From assembly GCF_014638845.1 (NCBI RefSeq), contig NZ_BMFP01000003.1, positions 372,001-436,000 of the forward strand: DNA of 64,000 bases. The letters are read 5' to 3'. The position numbers and the translations under genes were made by a program. Every line of letters starts with the position of its first letter. The stretch's first letter is position 1. This stretch comes from Pontibacter amylolyticus. Lineage in GTDB: Bacteria > Bacteroidota > Bacteroidia > Cytophagales > Hymenobacteraceae. Below the pieces are notes generated by a model. The model was given only the letters and a program-made list of their open reading frames with translations. It was not told the DNA's origin and ran no database searches. This document shows positions 8,869 to 16,630 of the stretch, in pieces.

Positions 8869-9543
8869 ATGAAACTGCTGATCATAGAAGACGAGAAAGC
8901 CCTGAATGCCTCGATGGTGTCCTACCTGCAACAGGGTGGCTATACCTGCGACACAGCCCTGAACTACCACGACGGTTCCCGCATGCTGGCCGACCAGCAC
9001 TATACCTGTGTGCTGGTAGACCTGACCTTGCCGGGCGGCAACGGACTGGACCTGGTGAGAGTGCTCAAGAAGAACAGTCCGGATACGGGCATCATCATCA
9101 TATCCGCTAAAAACGCCCTCGACGACAAAATCACCGGACTGGAGTTGGGTGCGGACGATTACCTGACCAAGCCTTTCCACTTGTCAGAGCTCAACGCCAG
9201 GCTGCGCTCCGTCATCCGTCGCCGGAACTTCAACGGGCAGAAAGTCATCCGGATCGGAAATCTGGAAGTGTTCCCGGAGTCAGCCGAAGCGCTGGTGCAG
9301 GGGCGCAAACTCACCCTGACGAAGAAAGAGTATGACCTGCTGCTCTACTTTGTCACGAACAAAAACAGGGTGCTGACCAAAGATTCTATTGCCGAGCACC
9401 TGTGGGGCGACCACATCGAATCACTCGATTCGCTCGACTTTGTGTACACGCATATCAAAAACCTGCGCCGCAAGCTGGTGGAGGCCGGTAGTGAAGACCC
9501 GATCACGACCGTGTATGGGATGGGCTATAAATTCAGCATCTGA
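8869..9543 (+). CDS. OmpR/PhoB-family response regulator
   Basis: A 224-residue DNA-binding response regulator. The receiver domain (1-115) has the acidic pair in IIEDE, the phosphoacceptor Asp51 in VLVDLTLPGG and the conserved Lys101 in LTKPF. A winged-helix output domain follows at about 125-224 (LTLTKKEYDLLLYFV, then FVYTHIKNLRRKL and YGMGYKF). Its TGA stop shares one base with the ATG of the sensor kinase downstream (TGATG), so the pair is translationally coupled. Likely targets are the lipoprotein and PAP2 genes next to it, an inference from position only. Confidence 0.95.
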   Translation: MKLLIIEDEKALNASMVSYLQQGGYTCDTALNYHDGSRMLADQHYTCVLVDLTLPGGNGLDLVRVLKKNSPDTGIIIISAKNALDDKITGLELGADDYLTKPFHLSELNARLRSVIRRRNFNGQKVIRIGNLEVFPESAEALVQGRKLTLTKKEYDLLLYFVTNKNRVLTKDSIAEHLWGDHIESLDSLDFVYTHIKNLRRKLVEAGSEDPITTVYGMGYKFSI

Positions 9544-10817
9544 TGCGCATTCTCACCAAGACCAGTCTCTACTACCTGCTGGTTTCCGTTATCGTGTTTT
9601 TACTGGGCGGCCTGAGCTTTTACAAGATCCTCCAGACCGAAATATATGACGAGGTAGACGACCAGCTCTTCACCGACAAAGAGAACATCATAGAATACAT
9701 CCGGAGTCACAACGAACTGCCCAATGTGACGTCCGGTATATCGGAAGCCATTATCGTCAGGGAAACGAGCGCCCATGCCGGCGCCCTCGAAGCGCTGTCG
9801 GACACGCTGATCTTCAGCACTTACGATGAAGAGTACGTGCCCTTCCGCAAGCTCACCTTCACCACCTACCAGGACGGCAAACCCTTCGAGTACACCATCC
9901 TGAAGTCACTGATGGACTTTGAGGACCTGTTTGAGAGCACCATGCTGGCGATGGCCTGGATCTTTGTGTTGCTGCTCATCGGGCTGGCCGGGGTGAACTA
10001 CTTCATCAACAAATACAATTGGCGCAACTTCTACGACACCCTCGAGCGGGCCAAGCGCTACAGCCTGACGCAGCGAAAACCCCTGCTGCTGAAACCAACC
10101 GATACCCAGGAATTTCAGGAGCTCAACGAGGTGCTGCAAGCCATGACCGGCAAAATCCACAACGACTACCTCAACCTGAAAGAGTTCACAGAGAACGCCT
10201 CGCACGAAATACAGACGCCGCTGGCCATCGTGAGCAGCAAACTGGAGCTCTTCATGCAGTCCGACAACCTGACACAGGCGCAGGCAGCCATGCTGGAAGA
10301 GATGCATGCTTCCATCAACCGCCTGTCACGGCTCAACCGCTCCCTGATCCTGCTCACCCGCATCGAGAACCAGGAATTTTCAGAGAACGAAATCATCCCT
10401 TTGCACGAACTGTTGCAGGAGCAGCTCGACCAACTGCACGAGATGATGCTGATGCATGACATACAGGTAGAGATCGAGGACATGCAGCCTGTTTTTGTGG
10501 AGATGAACATCGGCTTATGCGAGATTCTGATCTCCAACCTGCTGCTCAACGCCATCCGGCACAACAGCACAGGCGGCATCATCCGGATCAGCCTGCGGGC
10601 AGATGAGCTTTGCATCAAGAACTCCGGTGAGCCCCTGCAGGAAGAGCCCGTGACTTTATTTGAGCGCTTCCGGAGTGGTAACAAGCTCTCCGGGTCGATG
10701 GGAATTGGACTGGCCTTGGTCAGCAAGATCAGCGAGCTTTACCAACTCACGCCTTCCTATACCTACGAAGAGGGCCTGCACGTGCTCCGGCTGAGGTTTC
10801 AAAAAAATATTACCTAA
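9543..10817 (+). CDS. Membrane sensor histidine kinase
   Basis: A 424-residue partner kinase of the preceding regulator. Transmembrane segments lie at about 8-30 and 136-156, enclosing a roughly 105-residue periplasmic sensor region with no family I recognise. The HisKA box is FTENASHEIQTPLAIV with His221. The ATPase shows the N box LISNLLLNAIRHN and a glycine motif SGSMGIGLALVSKI. There is no clear HAMP domain, but a short linker (157-200) precedes HisKA. This layout matches the Bacteroidota regulator-kinase pairs often found beside PepSY-like proteins. The next gene begins 62 bp downstream. Confidence 0.93.
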   Translation: MRILTKTSLYYLLVSVIVFLLGGLSFYKILQTEIYDEVDDQLFTDKENIIEYIRSHNELPNVTSGISEAIIVRETSAHAGALEALSDTLIFSTYDEEYVPFRKLTFTTYQDGKPFEYTILKSLMDFEDLFESTMLAMAWIFVLLLIGLAGVNYFINKYNWRNFYDTLERAKRYSLTQRKPLLLKPTDTQEFQELNEVLQAMTGKIHNDYLNLKEFTENASHEIQTPLAIVSSKLELFMQSDNLTQAQAAMLEEMHASINRLSRLNRSLILLTRIENQEFSENEIIPLHELLQEQLDQLHEMMLMHDIQVEIEDMQPVFVEMNIGLCEILISNLLLNAIRHNSTGGIIRISLRADELCIKNSGEPLQEEPVTLFERFRSGNKLSGSMGIGLALVSKISELYQLTPSYTYEEGLHVLRLRFQKNIT

Positions 10818-10879
10818 AATCCGGTTTCTTCAGAATTGCTTCAAATTCGGTCAGTACACCCTATCAGATACACGAACGA

Positions 10880-12169
10880 ATGATGAAGTTAAAAATGAAA
10901 CATACTTATTTATGGGCGATGGTGCTTGTAGCGGGCACCACCCTAAGCAGCTGCGACCAGATCTGGTCTGCCCGAAACGTGCCGGATGCCGTGAAGGTGA
11001 AATTTGTGGAGAGTTACCCTACCATTAAACAGGTGGACTGGGAGCGAATGGACAGCCTGTACGAAGCCGAATTCAAGATCAGCGGCCGGGAGCGGAAAGC
11101 CCTTTTCCGGAAAGACGGCACCCTCATCAGCTATACCGAGGAGATCGAAGAACAGTACCTCCCCAAAACGGTAGTGGCGCAACTGCAGCAGGAATTTGAC
11201 CGCTACAAGATAGAGGAAGTACATCGGGTGCAGGAAGACAACGTGACCAGCTTTGTGGTGGAGCTCGAAAAAAGTGGCCGCGACATCTGGCTGCGATACA
11301 ACGAAGCGGGTGAGTTACTTGAGCAATCTACGATTCCCAGTTCCAGGATTCTGAGTCAGTCTGCTTCCCTCCTGCCTATGACTAACAAAGAAGCGACAAC
11401 GGAAGACCTGGGTATGGCAGATACGCGTTGGGAGCTACCTGCTGAACTACGTGAAGTGTCAGGCATCTCGATGCTTTCAGATGGTACTATGGCCTGTGTG
11501 CAGGACGAGGAGGGCAAGATTTTCATCTATGACCTGGAACAGGAAGCGATCATCCGGGAGATTCCGTTTGCAGGGCCTGGTGACTACGAAGGTATAGCCA
11601 TAGCTGGCGAGAATGCCTACATCGTGCGGAGCGACGGCACACTCTTTGAAGTAGCCGGATTTAAGGGCCAGAAGCCGGATGTGAAGGTATACGAAGCGTC
11701 TTTTCCAGCAACGATCAACATCGAAGGCCTTGCTTATGACCAGGAACAGAACCAGCTCCTGCTGGCTCCCAAAGGGCACGATCCGAAACTGAAGATGCAG
11801 AAGGGTATTTACGCTTTTTCGCTGGACTCCAAAAGATTTGTGTCAGAACCTGTCATCAGCATTTCACTGGATCAGGTAGCGCCTCCGAAGAAAGGTAAAA
11901 AACAGAAATCGGACTATGATGTGCTGCAGCCTTCCTCCCTTGAAAAGCACCCGGCTAACAACACGCTATACCTGCTCGATGCGGTCAACAACCGGCTGTA
12001 TGCGATGGCGAAGGATGGAAAGCTGACCCGAACCCTGGAGCTGGACGAATCGCAGCTCCGGCAGGCGGAGGGCCTCACATTTGACCAGGACGGCGCCATG
12101 TACATTGCCAGCGAAGGCGGCAAAAAAGGAAAAGGGGTCATTCTGAAATACACCAAAAGCCTCAACTAA
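10880..12169 (+). CDS. Lipoprotein: PepSY-like domain fused to SdiA-regulated beta-propeller
   Basis: A 429-residue predicted lipoprotein with signal peptide and lipobox LSSC (about Cys25). Residues 30-150 resemble the PepSY-like (beta-lactamase-inhibitor-like) fold common in Bacteroidota: VPDAVKVKFVESYPTIKQVDWERMDSLYEAEF. From about residue 180 it changes to an SdiA-regulated-type propeller with repeated blades (RWELPAELREVSGIS, GPGDYEGIAI, INIEGLAYD, RQAEGLTFD) and the family's ending GVILKY. Such propellers are extracytoplasmic and their ligand is unknown. It follows the two-component pair and is probably part of the same regulon. The fusion call rests on pattern recognition. Confidence 0.8.
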   Translation: MMKLKMKHTYLWAMVLVAGTTLSSCDQIWSARNVPDAVKVKFVESYPTIKQVDWERMDSLYEAEFKISGRERKALFRKDGTLISYTEEIEEQYLPKTVVAQLQQEFDRYKIEEVHRVQEDNVTSFVVELEKSGRDIWLRYNEAGELLEQSTIPSSRILSQSASLLPMTNKEATTEDLGMADTRWELPAELREVSGISMLSDGTMACVQDEEGKIFIYDLEQEAIIREIPFAGPGDYEGIAIAGENAYIVRSDGTLFEVAGFKGQKPDVKVYEASFPATINIEGLAYDQEQNQLLLAPKGHDPKLKMQKGIYAFSLDSKRFVSEPVISISLDQVAPPKKGKKQKSDYDVLQPSSLEKHPANNTLYLLDAVNNRLYAMAKDGKLTRTLELDESQLRQAEGLTFDQDGAMYIASEGGKKGKGVILKYTKSLN

Positions 12170-12173
12170 CTCA

Positions 12174-12204
12174 TATCGCCCGGCACCTTAAGTGTCGGGC
12201 GATT
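12174..12204. terminator. Bidirectional terminator between convergent genes
   Basis: Stem ATCGCCCGGCAC pairs with GTGTCGGGCGAT (one G-U) around a CTTAA loop. It lies between the converging lipoprotein and PAP2 genes and can serve both. The T run is short (TTTG) on the plus strand. Confidence 0.7.
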
Positions 12205-12208
12205 TGCT

Positions 12209-13030
12209 TTAATGCAGCTGCCATACCAGGGCAATACCGCCGGCCCCGCCACCGTAATAAGGCATCATGACCAGTTTATTTTGTTGCCTGCTGTGAAAAC
12301 TGCGGTCTATGATTTCCTGAAGTCTGGGGTAAACCAGGTATACAAGCTCTGCCGACAGGATCCCTATACCTGCTCCGGCCAGCACATCGGATAGCCAATG
12401 TTTATCGTTGAGAATGCGCAGTGTACCCGTGGCCGTGGCTGCGGAATAAGCCGCTATGCTATACCAGATGCTGCGCCCACCATACTCCTTGTGAAAGAAG
12501 GTAGCGTACGCGAAAGCCTTGCTGGTGTGTGCTGAGGGAAAGGCATCGTTGTTGGAGCCATCCGGGCGGTTAATGGCCGTGATGGACTTGAGGTTATTGG
12601 TAATGACCCTGTTGATAAAATGCGTCATGCCCAGCAGTAAGGCCTGTTCGGCATAATGGTGCTCCCCTTTTACGCCCGCCAGGTTAAGCCCAACTGTCAG
12701 CGCCAGAGGCGTGTGGTAAAGGTAATCATCCACGCGGGTGTTGTAATCGGCGTATCCGCGCTGCACGACCCGGCGCAGGCCGCGGCTCCCTTCGAAAAGC
12801 CCTTCATCATCCATGTGGGTCACCCCCAGCCCGATCAGCAAAACCGGCACCGCGGCTTTTCTGGCGAACACGCTGAGCTTTCTTCTGTCAGTCACCTGCG
12901 CGGTCGTGTCAGTCAATTGTTCAACAACAGCGGTATCCGGAATGTGGGGAAGTGTGTTTTGGGGCTGGTGAGCGAACACCGGGGGAAGCGCCAGCCAGCT
13001 CAGGAAAAAGCAGTAAACGTATTTCTTCAT
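12209..13030 (-). CDS. PAP2-family phosphatase
   Basis: A 273-residue phosphatidic-acid-phosphatase-type (PAP2) membrane enzyme with an N-terminal signal peptide (cleavage near VFAHQ). The three family motifs are present: KSITAINRP (K-x6-RP), PSAHTS, and RILNDKHWLSD (R-x5-H-x3-D). Such enzymes remove phosphate from undecaprenyl pyrophosphate, lipid A or phosphatidate. The substrate here cannot be fixed. It converges on the two-component/PepSY lipoprotein operon, and PAP2 genes near such operons often take part in envelope phosphate remodelling, so a lipid A or C55-PP role is plausible. The gene is rich in the iterated motif (12339, 12364, 12449). Confidence 0.9.
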   Translation of the reverse strand: MKKYVYCFFLSWLALPPVFAHQPQNTLPHIPDTAVVEQLTDTTAQVTDRRKLSVFARKAAVPVLLIGLGVTHMDDEGLFEGSRGLRRVVQRGYADYNTRVDDYLYHTPLALTVGLNLAGVKGEHHYAEQALLLGMTHFINRVITNNLKSITAINRPDGSNNDAFPSAHTSKAFAYATFFHKEYGGRSIWYSIAAYSAATATGTLRILNDKHWLSDVLAGAGIGILSAELVYLVYPRLQEIIDRSFHSRQQNKLVMMPYYGGGAGGIALVWQLH

Positions 13031-13090
13031 AGCAAAGGCCTTTTCTCTACTATATACCAGCCGATTCTGAAGAAAATCTGATTTTAACTA

Positions 13091-13128
13091 AAAAAAAGCC
13101 GCTGCCTATCAAATAGGCAGCGGCTTTT
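13091..13128 (-). terminator. Intrinsic terminator after the aminotransferase gene
   Basis: A 16-bp stem (AAAAGCCGCTGCCTAT) with a 3-nt loop. On the minus strand it is followed by a run of T residues, so it ends the leftward peptidase-aminotransferase operon. Confidence 0.88.
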
Positions 13129-13152
13129 CAAAGGCATATGCGTTCTGAGCGA

Positions 13153-14013
13153 TCAGTTGCCTCTCAAAGCGGCCACTTGCTCTTCTTCCAGGTCCACCAG
13201 ATCTTGCAGTAACTGCAGGCTCACCTCCCCCGGCTTGCCTGAGCCGATCAGCACATCATCCACCCGCACGATGGGCAACACGCGTTTGGTCGTGCTGGTC
13301 AGGAAACACTCTTTAGCCTGCAGCACTTCCTCTAAGCGGATGTCGCGCACTTCGGTCTTATACCTGCGACCGGCCAGCGTCAGCACATTTTTGCGGGTGA
13401 TTCCCTTTAAGATATTTTTGGCCGGCGTGACCACGGTATCGTCGTGCGTTACGAGGAAGAAGTTGCAGCGCGGAAACTCAGAAACAATCCCGTTTTTAGC
13501 ATACAGCACCTCTTCCGCCCCAACGGCCTTTTGCTCCTGCAGCAGGCGTATACCCATGGAGTAGTTGATCGTTTTTACTTCCGGCACCTCCCGCACATAA
13601 TCGTGCGTCATGATCGTTATACCTTTGGCCACTTTATCGGCGGAAGGCAGGGTGAGTGGAAGCTGCGTGATGAGCAGGTTGGGATTCAACGGTGTAAAGC
13701 CGTCCTCGGAGTAGCCGCCGGTCAGGATCATTTTTATACCTGCTTCCGGCAACTGGTTGCGGTCTATCAGATCGGCGATCACCTGCTTCAGCTCTACCCT
13801 GGACAAGGGCACCTCCAGGTGCATCAGCTGCGCCGACTGGTAAAAGCGGTCGAGGTAGTGGTCCAGAAAAAGCGGACAGCCCTGCTGCACTTTCACAAAG
13901 TCAAACACTCCGTAGCCGCGCTGCACGGACAGGTCACTGATGTGTAGTCGTGCCTCACTCAGTGGTACGATCTGGTCCAGGTTGTAGGCGAAAAGCTTAT
14001 CGTTTGATGCCAT
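13153..14013 (-). CDS. Class IV PLP-dependent aminotransferase
   Basis: A 286-residue fold-type IV aminotransferase (branched-chain, D-amino acid or aminodeoxychorismate-lyase-like). It starts with the usual edge strand and RGYGVFDFVKVQQG. The PLP-binding lysine is expected at Lys147 in VKTINYSMGIRL, and the cofactor-contacting Glu179 lies in NGIVSEFPRCNFF. The LKGITRKNVL block binds the PLP phosphate. Sequence alone does not separate the substrate classes. Its start lies inside the 3' end of the upstream peptidase gene (17-bp overlap), so the two form a coupled operon ended by the terminator at 13091-13128. Confidence 0.9.
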   Translation of the reverse strand: MASNDKLFAYNLDQIVPLSEARLHISDLSVQRGYGVFDFVKVQQGCPLFLDHYLDRFYQSAQLMHLEVPLSRVELKQVIADLIDRNQLPEAGIKMILTGGYSEDGFTPLNPNLLITQLPLTLPSADKVAKGITIMTHDYVREVPEVKTINYSMGIRLLQEQKAVGAEEVLYAKNGIVSEFPRCNFFLVTHDDTVVTPAKNILKGITRKNVLTLAGRRYKTEVRDIRLEEVLQAKECFLTSTTKRVLPIVRVDDVLIGSGKPGEVSLQLLQDLVDLEEEQVAALRGN

Positions 14014-15142
14014 TGTGTTTCTTAAATAGTTTGATAACTGGTTCGATTGGGAGTGCTTCTACCGTATTATTATTGTGGCCCTTCATGGTCTCCGCCCGGA
14101 AAAGCGAATTGATGATCGCTTCTTCTGTTGCCTCGACCGTAGCCATAAAGAGCGGTGACATCTCGTCATTCCGGAGGAGCGTGAACGTCTGTGTTTTTTC
14201 TTCTGAACTGTAAGGTATACGCAAGCCTTCGTTGGTAGAGAAAGCGATCACATAATCGCCGCTCCCATTGGAAGCGATCCCTCCTGTTTTGGCCAGCCCG
14301 AGCATGGCCCGCTTGGCGATGCGCTCCAGGTTGCGGGCGTCTACCGGCGCATCCGTGGCCACCACGATCATGCAGGAGCCGTCCGCACTTTCCAGCACCT
14401 GCTTGCTGTATGAAAACTTGCCCAGCTCCTCTCCCACCGGCACACCGTCGATTTGCAGCACACCTCCGAAATTGCTCTGTACCAGCACCCCCACGGTATA
14501 GCCGCCCAGACTAGCGGGCAGTTTGCGCGATGCCGTACCGATGCCGCCTTTATACCCAAAACAAACCGTGCCGGTACCTGCCCCCACATTGCCTTCGGCC
14601 ACCGGTCCGCCTGCCGCCTGTCTGATCGCCTGCAGTACATGCTCTTCTTTCACATGCCTGCCCCGGATATCGTTCAGGTAGCCGTCGTTCGTTTCGCCCA
14701 CCAGCGCATTCACCGACTGTACCGCCTCGTTACCGGACTGCTGCAAGGTATAGCCGACCACCGCATTCATGGCCGTGCCCACTCCGAGCGTGTTTGTCAA
14801 AGTGATGGGAGATTCCAGGTTGCCTAGTTCCTGTACCTGCGTGCTGCCGGCCAGTTTGCCAAAGCCGTTACCAACGTAGACCGCTGCTGGCACTTTATTC
14901 TGAAAGAGGTTGCCGTCATGCGGCAGAATGGCCGTCACCCCGGTTCGGATGTTATTTCCCTGCACAATGGTCGTATGCCCCACCCGCAGCCCCGCTACAT
15001 CGGTAATGGCGTTGTGCGCACCGGGTTGCAGCACACCGATCCGGATGCCGTAGTCACGGGCGCGTTTGCGGTCCTGCCCACTTGCATTTACCAGCACTGC
15101 CATCATAAGGAATCCTGTCAGGAGTATTTTCATAGCGGACAT
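13997..15142 (-). CDS. P1/S58-family peptidase, DmpA-like
   Basis: A 381-residue member of the DmpA (L-aminopeptidase/D-esterase) family, which self-cleaves before a serine that then acts as the N-terminal nucleophile. The N-terminal signal peptide (MKILLTGFLMMAVLVNASGQ) predicts export. Family blocks are ITDVAGLRVGHTT near the start, VGAGTGTVCFGYKGGIGTASR in the middle, QSNFGG, and DGSCMIVVATDAPVDARNLERIAKRA, where the Ser after Asp-Gly is the expected cleavage and catalytic residue. It probably trims peptides in the periplasm, and the aminotransferase gene overlapping its end may use the released amino acids (inference). Confidence 0.92.
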   Translation of the reverse strand: MSAMKILLTGFLMMAVLVNASGQDRKRARDYGIRIGVLQPGAHNAITDVAGLRVGHTTIVQGNNIRTGVTAILPHDGNLFQNKVPAAVYVGNGFGKLAGSTQVQELGNLESPITLTNTLGVGTAMNAVVGYTLQQSGNEAVQSVNALVGETNDGYLNDIRGRHVKEEHVLQAIRQAAGGPVAEGNVGAGTGTVCFGYKGGIGTASRKLPASLGGYTVGVLVQSNFGGVLQIDGVPVGEELGKFSYSKQVLESADGSCMIVVATDAPVDARNLERIAKRAMLGLAKTGGIASNGSGDYVIAFSTNEGLRIPYSSEEKTQTFTLLRNDEMSPLFMATVEATEEAIINSLFRAETMKGHNNNTVEALPIEPVIKLFKKHNGIKR

Positions 15143-15290
15143 CTAAGTCTAAATACGAGCTTTCACAACCGCCACAAACAACCCAAACGAAAGCCAGAAA
15201 AGCCATTCCTTAAAAGAAATAAGCTTTAGTCTACACAATTAAGCAAAAAAGCCTTTGTTTTGCAGCATTAAAAATCCAATAATTTTATCG

Positions 15291-16058
15291 ATGAAAAAAA
15301 TAGTTTGTATTCTGCTATTTATACCCCTTTTTGTATCACAGGCCATGGCCTGGGGGCAAAACGGACACCGCGCCGTGGGCCTGATAGCAGAGCAGCACCT
15401 GAAGAAAAAAGCGCAGAAGAAAATCAACAGGATCCTGGCAGACAATTCCCTGGCGGAGGTGTCGGTTTGGATGGATGATATCAAGTCGGACGCAGCCTAC
15501 AACCACACGCATGACTGGCACTGGGTAACGGTGCCGGGCGGCAAGAAATACGAAGAGACCGAGAAAAACCCGAACGGTGACATCATCATGAAGATCGAGG
15601 AGTTGGTGACCGTACTGAAAGCCGGCAACCTGACGGCCAAGCAGGAAGAAGAGTATCTCAAGTACCTGGTGCACCTGGTAGGTGACCTGCACCAGCCGCT
15701 GCACGTGGGCAAAGAAGGCGACACCGGCGGGAACGCAGTAAAGGTGCAGTGGTTCGGGCAGCCCTCCAACCTGCATCGGGTATGGGACAGCGATATGATC
15801 GACGGCAAGAACCTGAGCTTTACCGAACTGGCCAGATTCGTTGGCACGCCTTCTAAAGAGCAGGTGAAAGCCTGGCAAGCTACGGGCGTGCGCGACTGGG
15901 CGTACGAGTCGGTACAACTAAGAGAGCAGGTATACAGCTTGCCGGAAGATGGCCGCCTGGGCTACCGGTATAGCTATGACAATTTCAGCACCGTGGAGCA
16001 ACGCATCCTGCAAGCGGGCATTCGCCTGGCGGGTCTGCTGAACCAGATCTACGGCTAA
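15291..16058 (+). CDS. S1/P1-family zinc-dependent nuclease
   Basis: Secreted single-strand nuclease / 3'-nucleotidase. I chose the start at 15291 because it gives a clean signal peptide (MKKIVCILLFIPLFVSQAMA) followed by Trp, whose free N-terminus is a zinc ligand in this family. Other ligands are visible in order: GQNGHRAVG (His), WMDDIK (Asp), NHTHDWHWV (His), LVHLVGDLHQPLH (His, Asp, His) and NLHRVWDSD (His, Asp). The length, about 255 residues, is normal. It stands alone between an opposing gene and a terminator, and probably scavenges nucleic acids for phosphate or nucleosides. Confidence 0.95.
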   Translation: MKKIVCILLFIPLFVSQAMAWGQNGHRAVGLIAEQHLKKKAQKKINRILADNSLAEVSVWMDDIKSDAAYNHTHDWHWVTVPGGKKYEETEKNPNGDIIMKIEELVTVLKAGNLTAKQEEEYLKYLVHLVGDLHQPLHVGKEGDTGGNAVKVQWFGQPSNLHRVWDSDMIDGKNLSFTELARFVGTPSKEQVKAWQATGVRDWAYESVQLREQVYSLPEDGRLGYRYSYDNFSTVEQRILQAGIRLAGLLNQIYG

Positions 16059-16080
16059 ACAGTACAACGTTTATACCTTA

Positions 16081-16119
16081 AAAAAATCCGGCAGCTACTC
16101 CATGTTGCCGGATTTTTTT
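16081..16119 (+). terminator. Intrinsic terminator after the nuclease gene
   Basis: Stem AAAAAATCCGGCA / TGCCGGATTTTTT with a 12-nt loop and a T tract at the right end, 23 bp after the nuclease stop. It works in either direction but suits the plus-strand gene. Confidence 0.88.
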
Positions 16120-16284
16120 ATGCCTTTTTCTGAACGACTATGCAAGCGAGAAACCAAATTGAAAAAAATAATAGGCCTTGAGCGTGCGCAGAAGCATATT
16201 TTAAAATTTTTTGCAAAAAGTTGCAACATACTATGAACGTTTTACCGTTATGCAGTGTCTAACATGTATTAACAATAACATATC
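16120..16284 (+). promoter_or_regulatory. A/T-rich leader of the cold shock gene
   Basis: About 165 bp, A/T-rich, lying between a terminator and the cold shock gene. It must contain its promoter and, by analogy to other csp genes, a long 5' leader that may fold to control translation. I cannot identify the exact promoter. It carries no GGTATA motif. Confidence 0.45.
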
Positions 16285-16476
16285 ATGAGTAACGGAAAAG
16301 TAAAATTCTTTAATGAAACCAAAGGTTTCGGTTTTATCAAAGACAGTGAAACAAACGAAGAATACTTCGTACACGTAACAGGTTTGATCGACGAGATCAG
16401 AGAAAACGACGAAGTAACATTCGAAGTGAAAGAAGGCAAAAAAGGACTAAACGCGGTAAATGTGAAACTGGCTTAG
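16285..16476 (+). CDS. Cold shock domain protein
   Basis: A 63-residue single cold shock domain, an RNA chaperone that binds single-stranded nucleic acid. RNP1 (KGFGFI, about 14-19) and RNP2 (YFVHV, about 27-31) are intact, and the protein starts with the standard NGKVKFFNETKG. It is slightly shorter than CspA of enteric bacteria, as usual for Bacteroidota. It is monocistronic, bounded by terminators, with codons biased as for a highly expressed gene (a visual impression). Confidence 0.95.
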   Translation: MSNGKVKFFNETKGFGFIKDSETNEEYFVHVTGLIDEIRENDEVTFEVKEGKKGLNAVNVKLA

Positions 16477-16505
16477 TCTGGTTATATATAAAGCGTAAAT
16501 CAAGC

Positions 16506-16534
16506 AAAGGGCTCCGCATCATGCGGGGCCCTTT
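16506..16534 (+). terminator. Terminator after the cold shock gene
   Basis: Stem AAAGGGCTCCGCA / TGCGGGGCCCTTT (one G-U) with a 3-nt loop and only a short T stretch after it. It lies 30 bp past the stop. Confidence 0.75.
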
Positions 16535-16630
16535 GTCGTTTATACCTGTCCGCGCGACAATTGACGGACCATAGGCTGCTCTTTTTCGAAATTCTTCTTA
16601 ATTTAAGCTTTCTGAATGAAAGCTATACCT

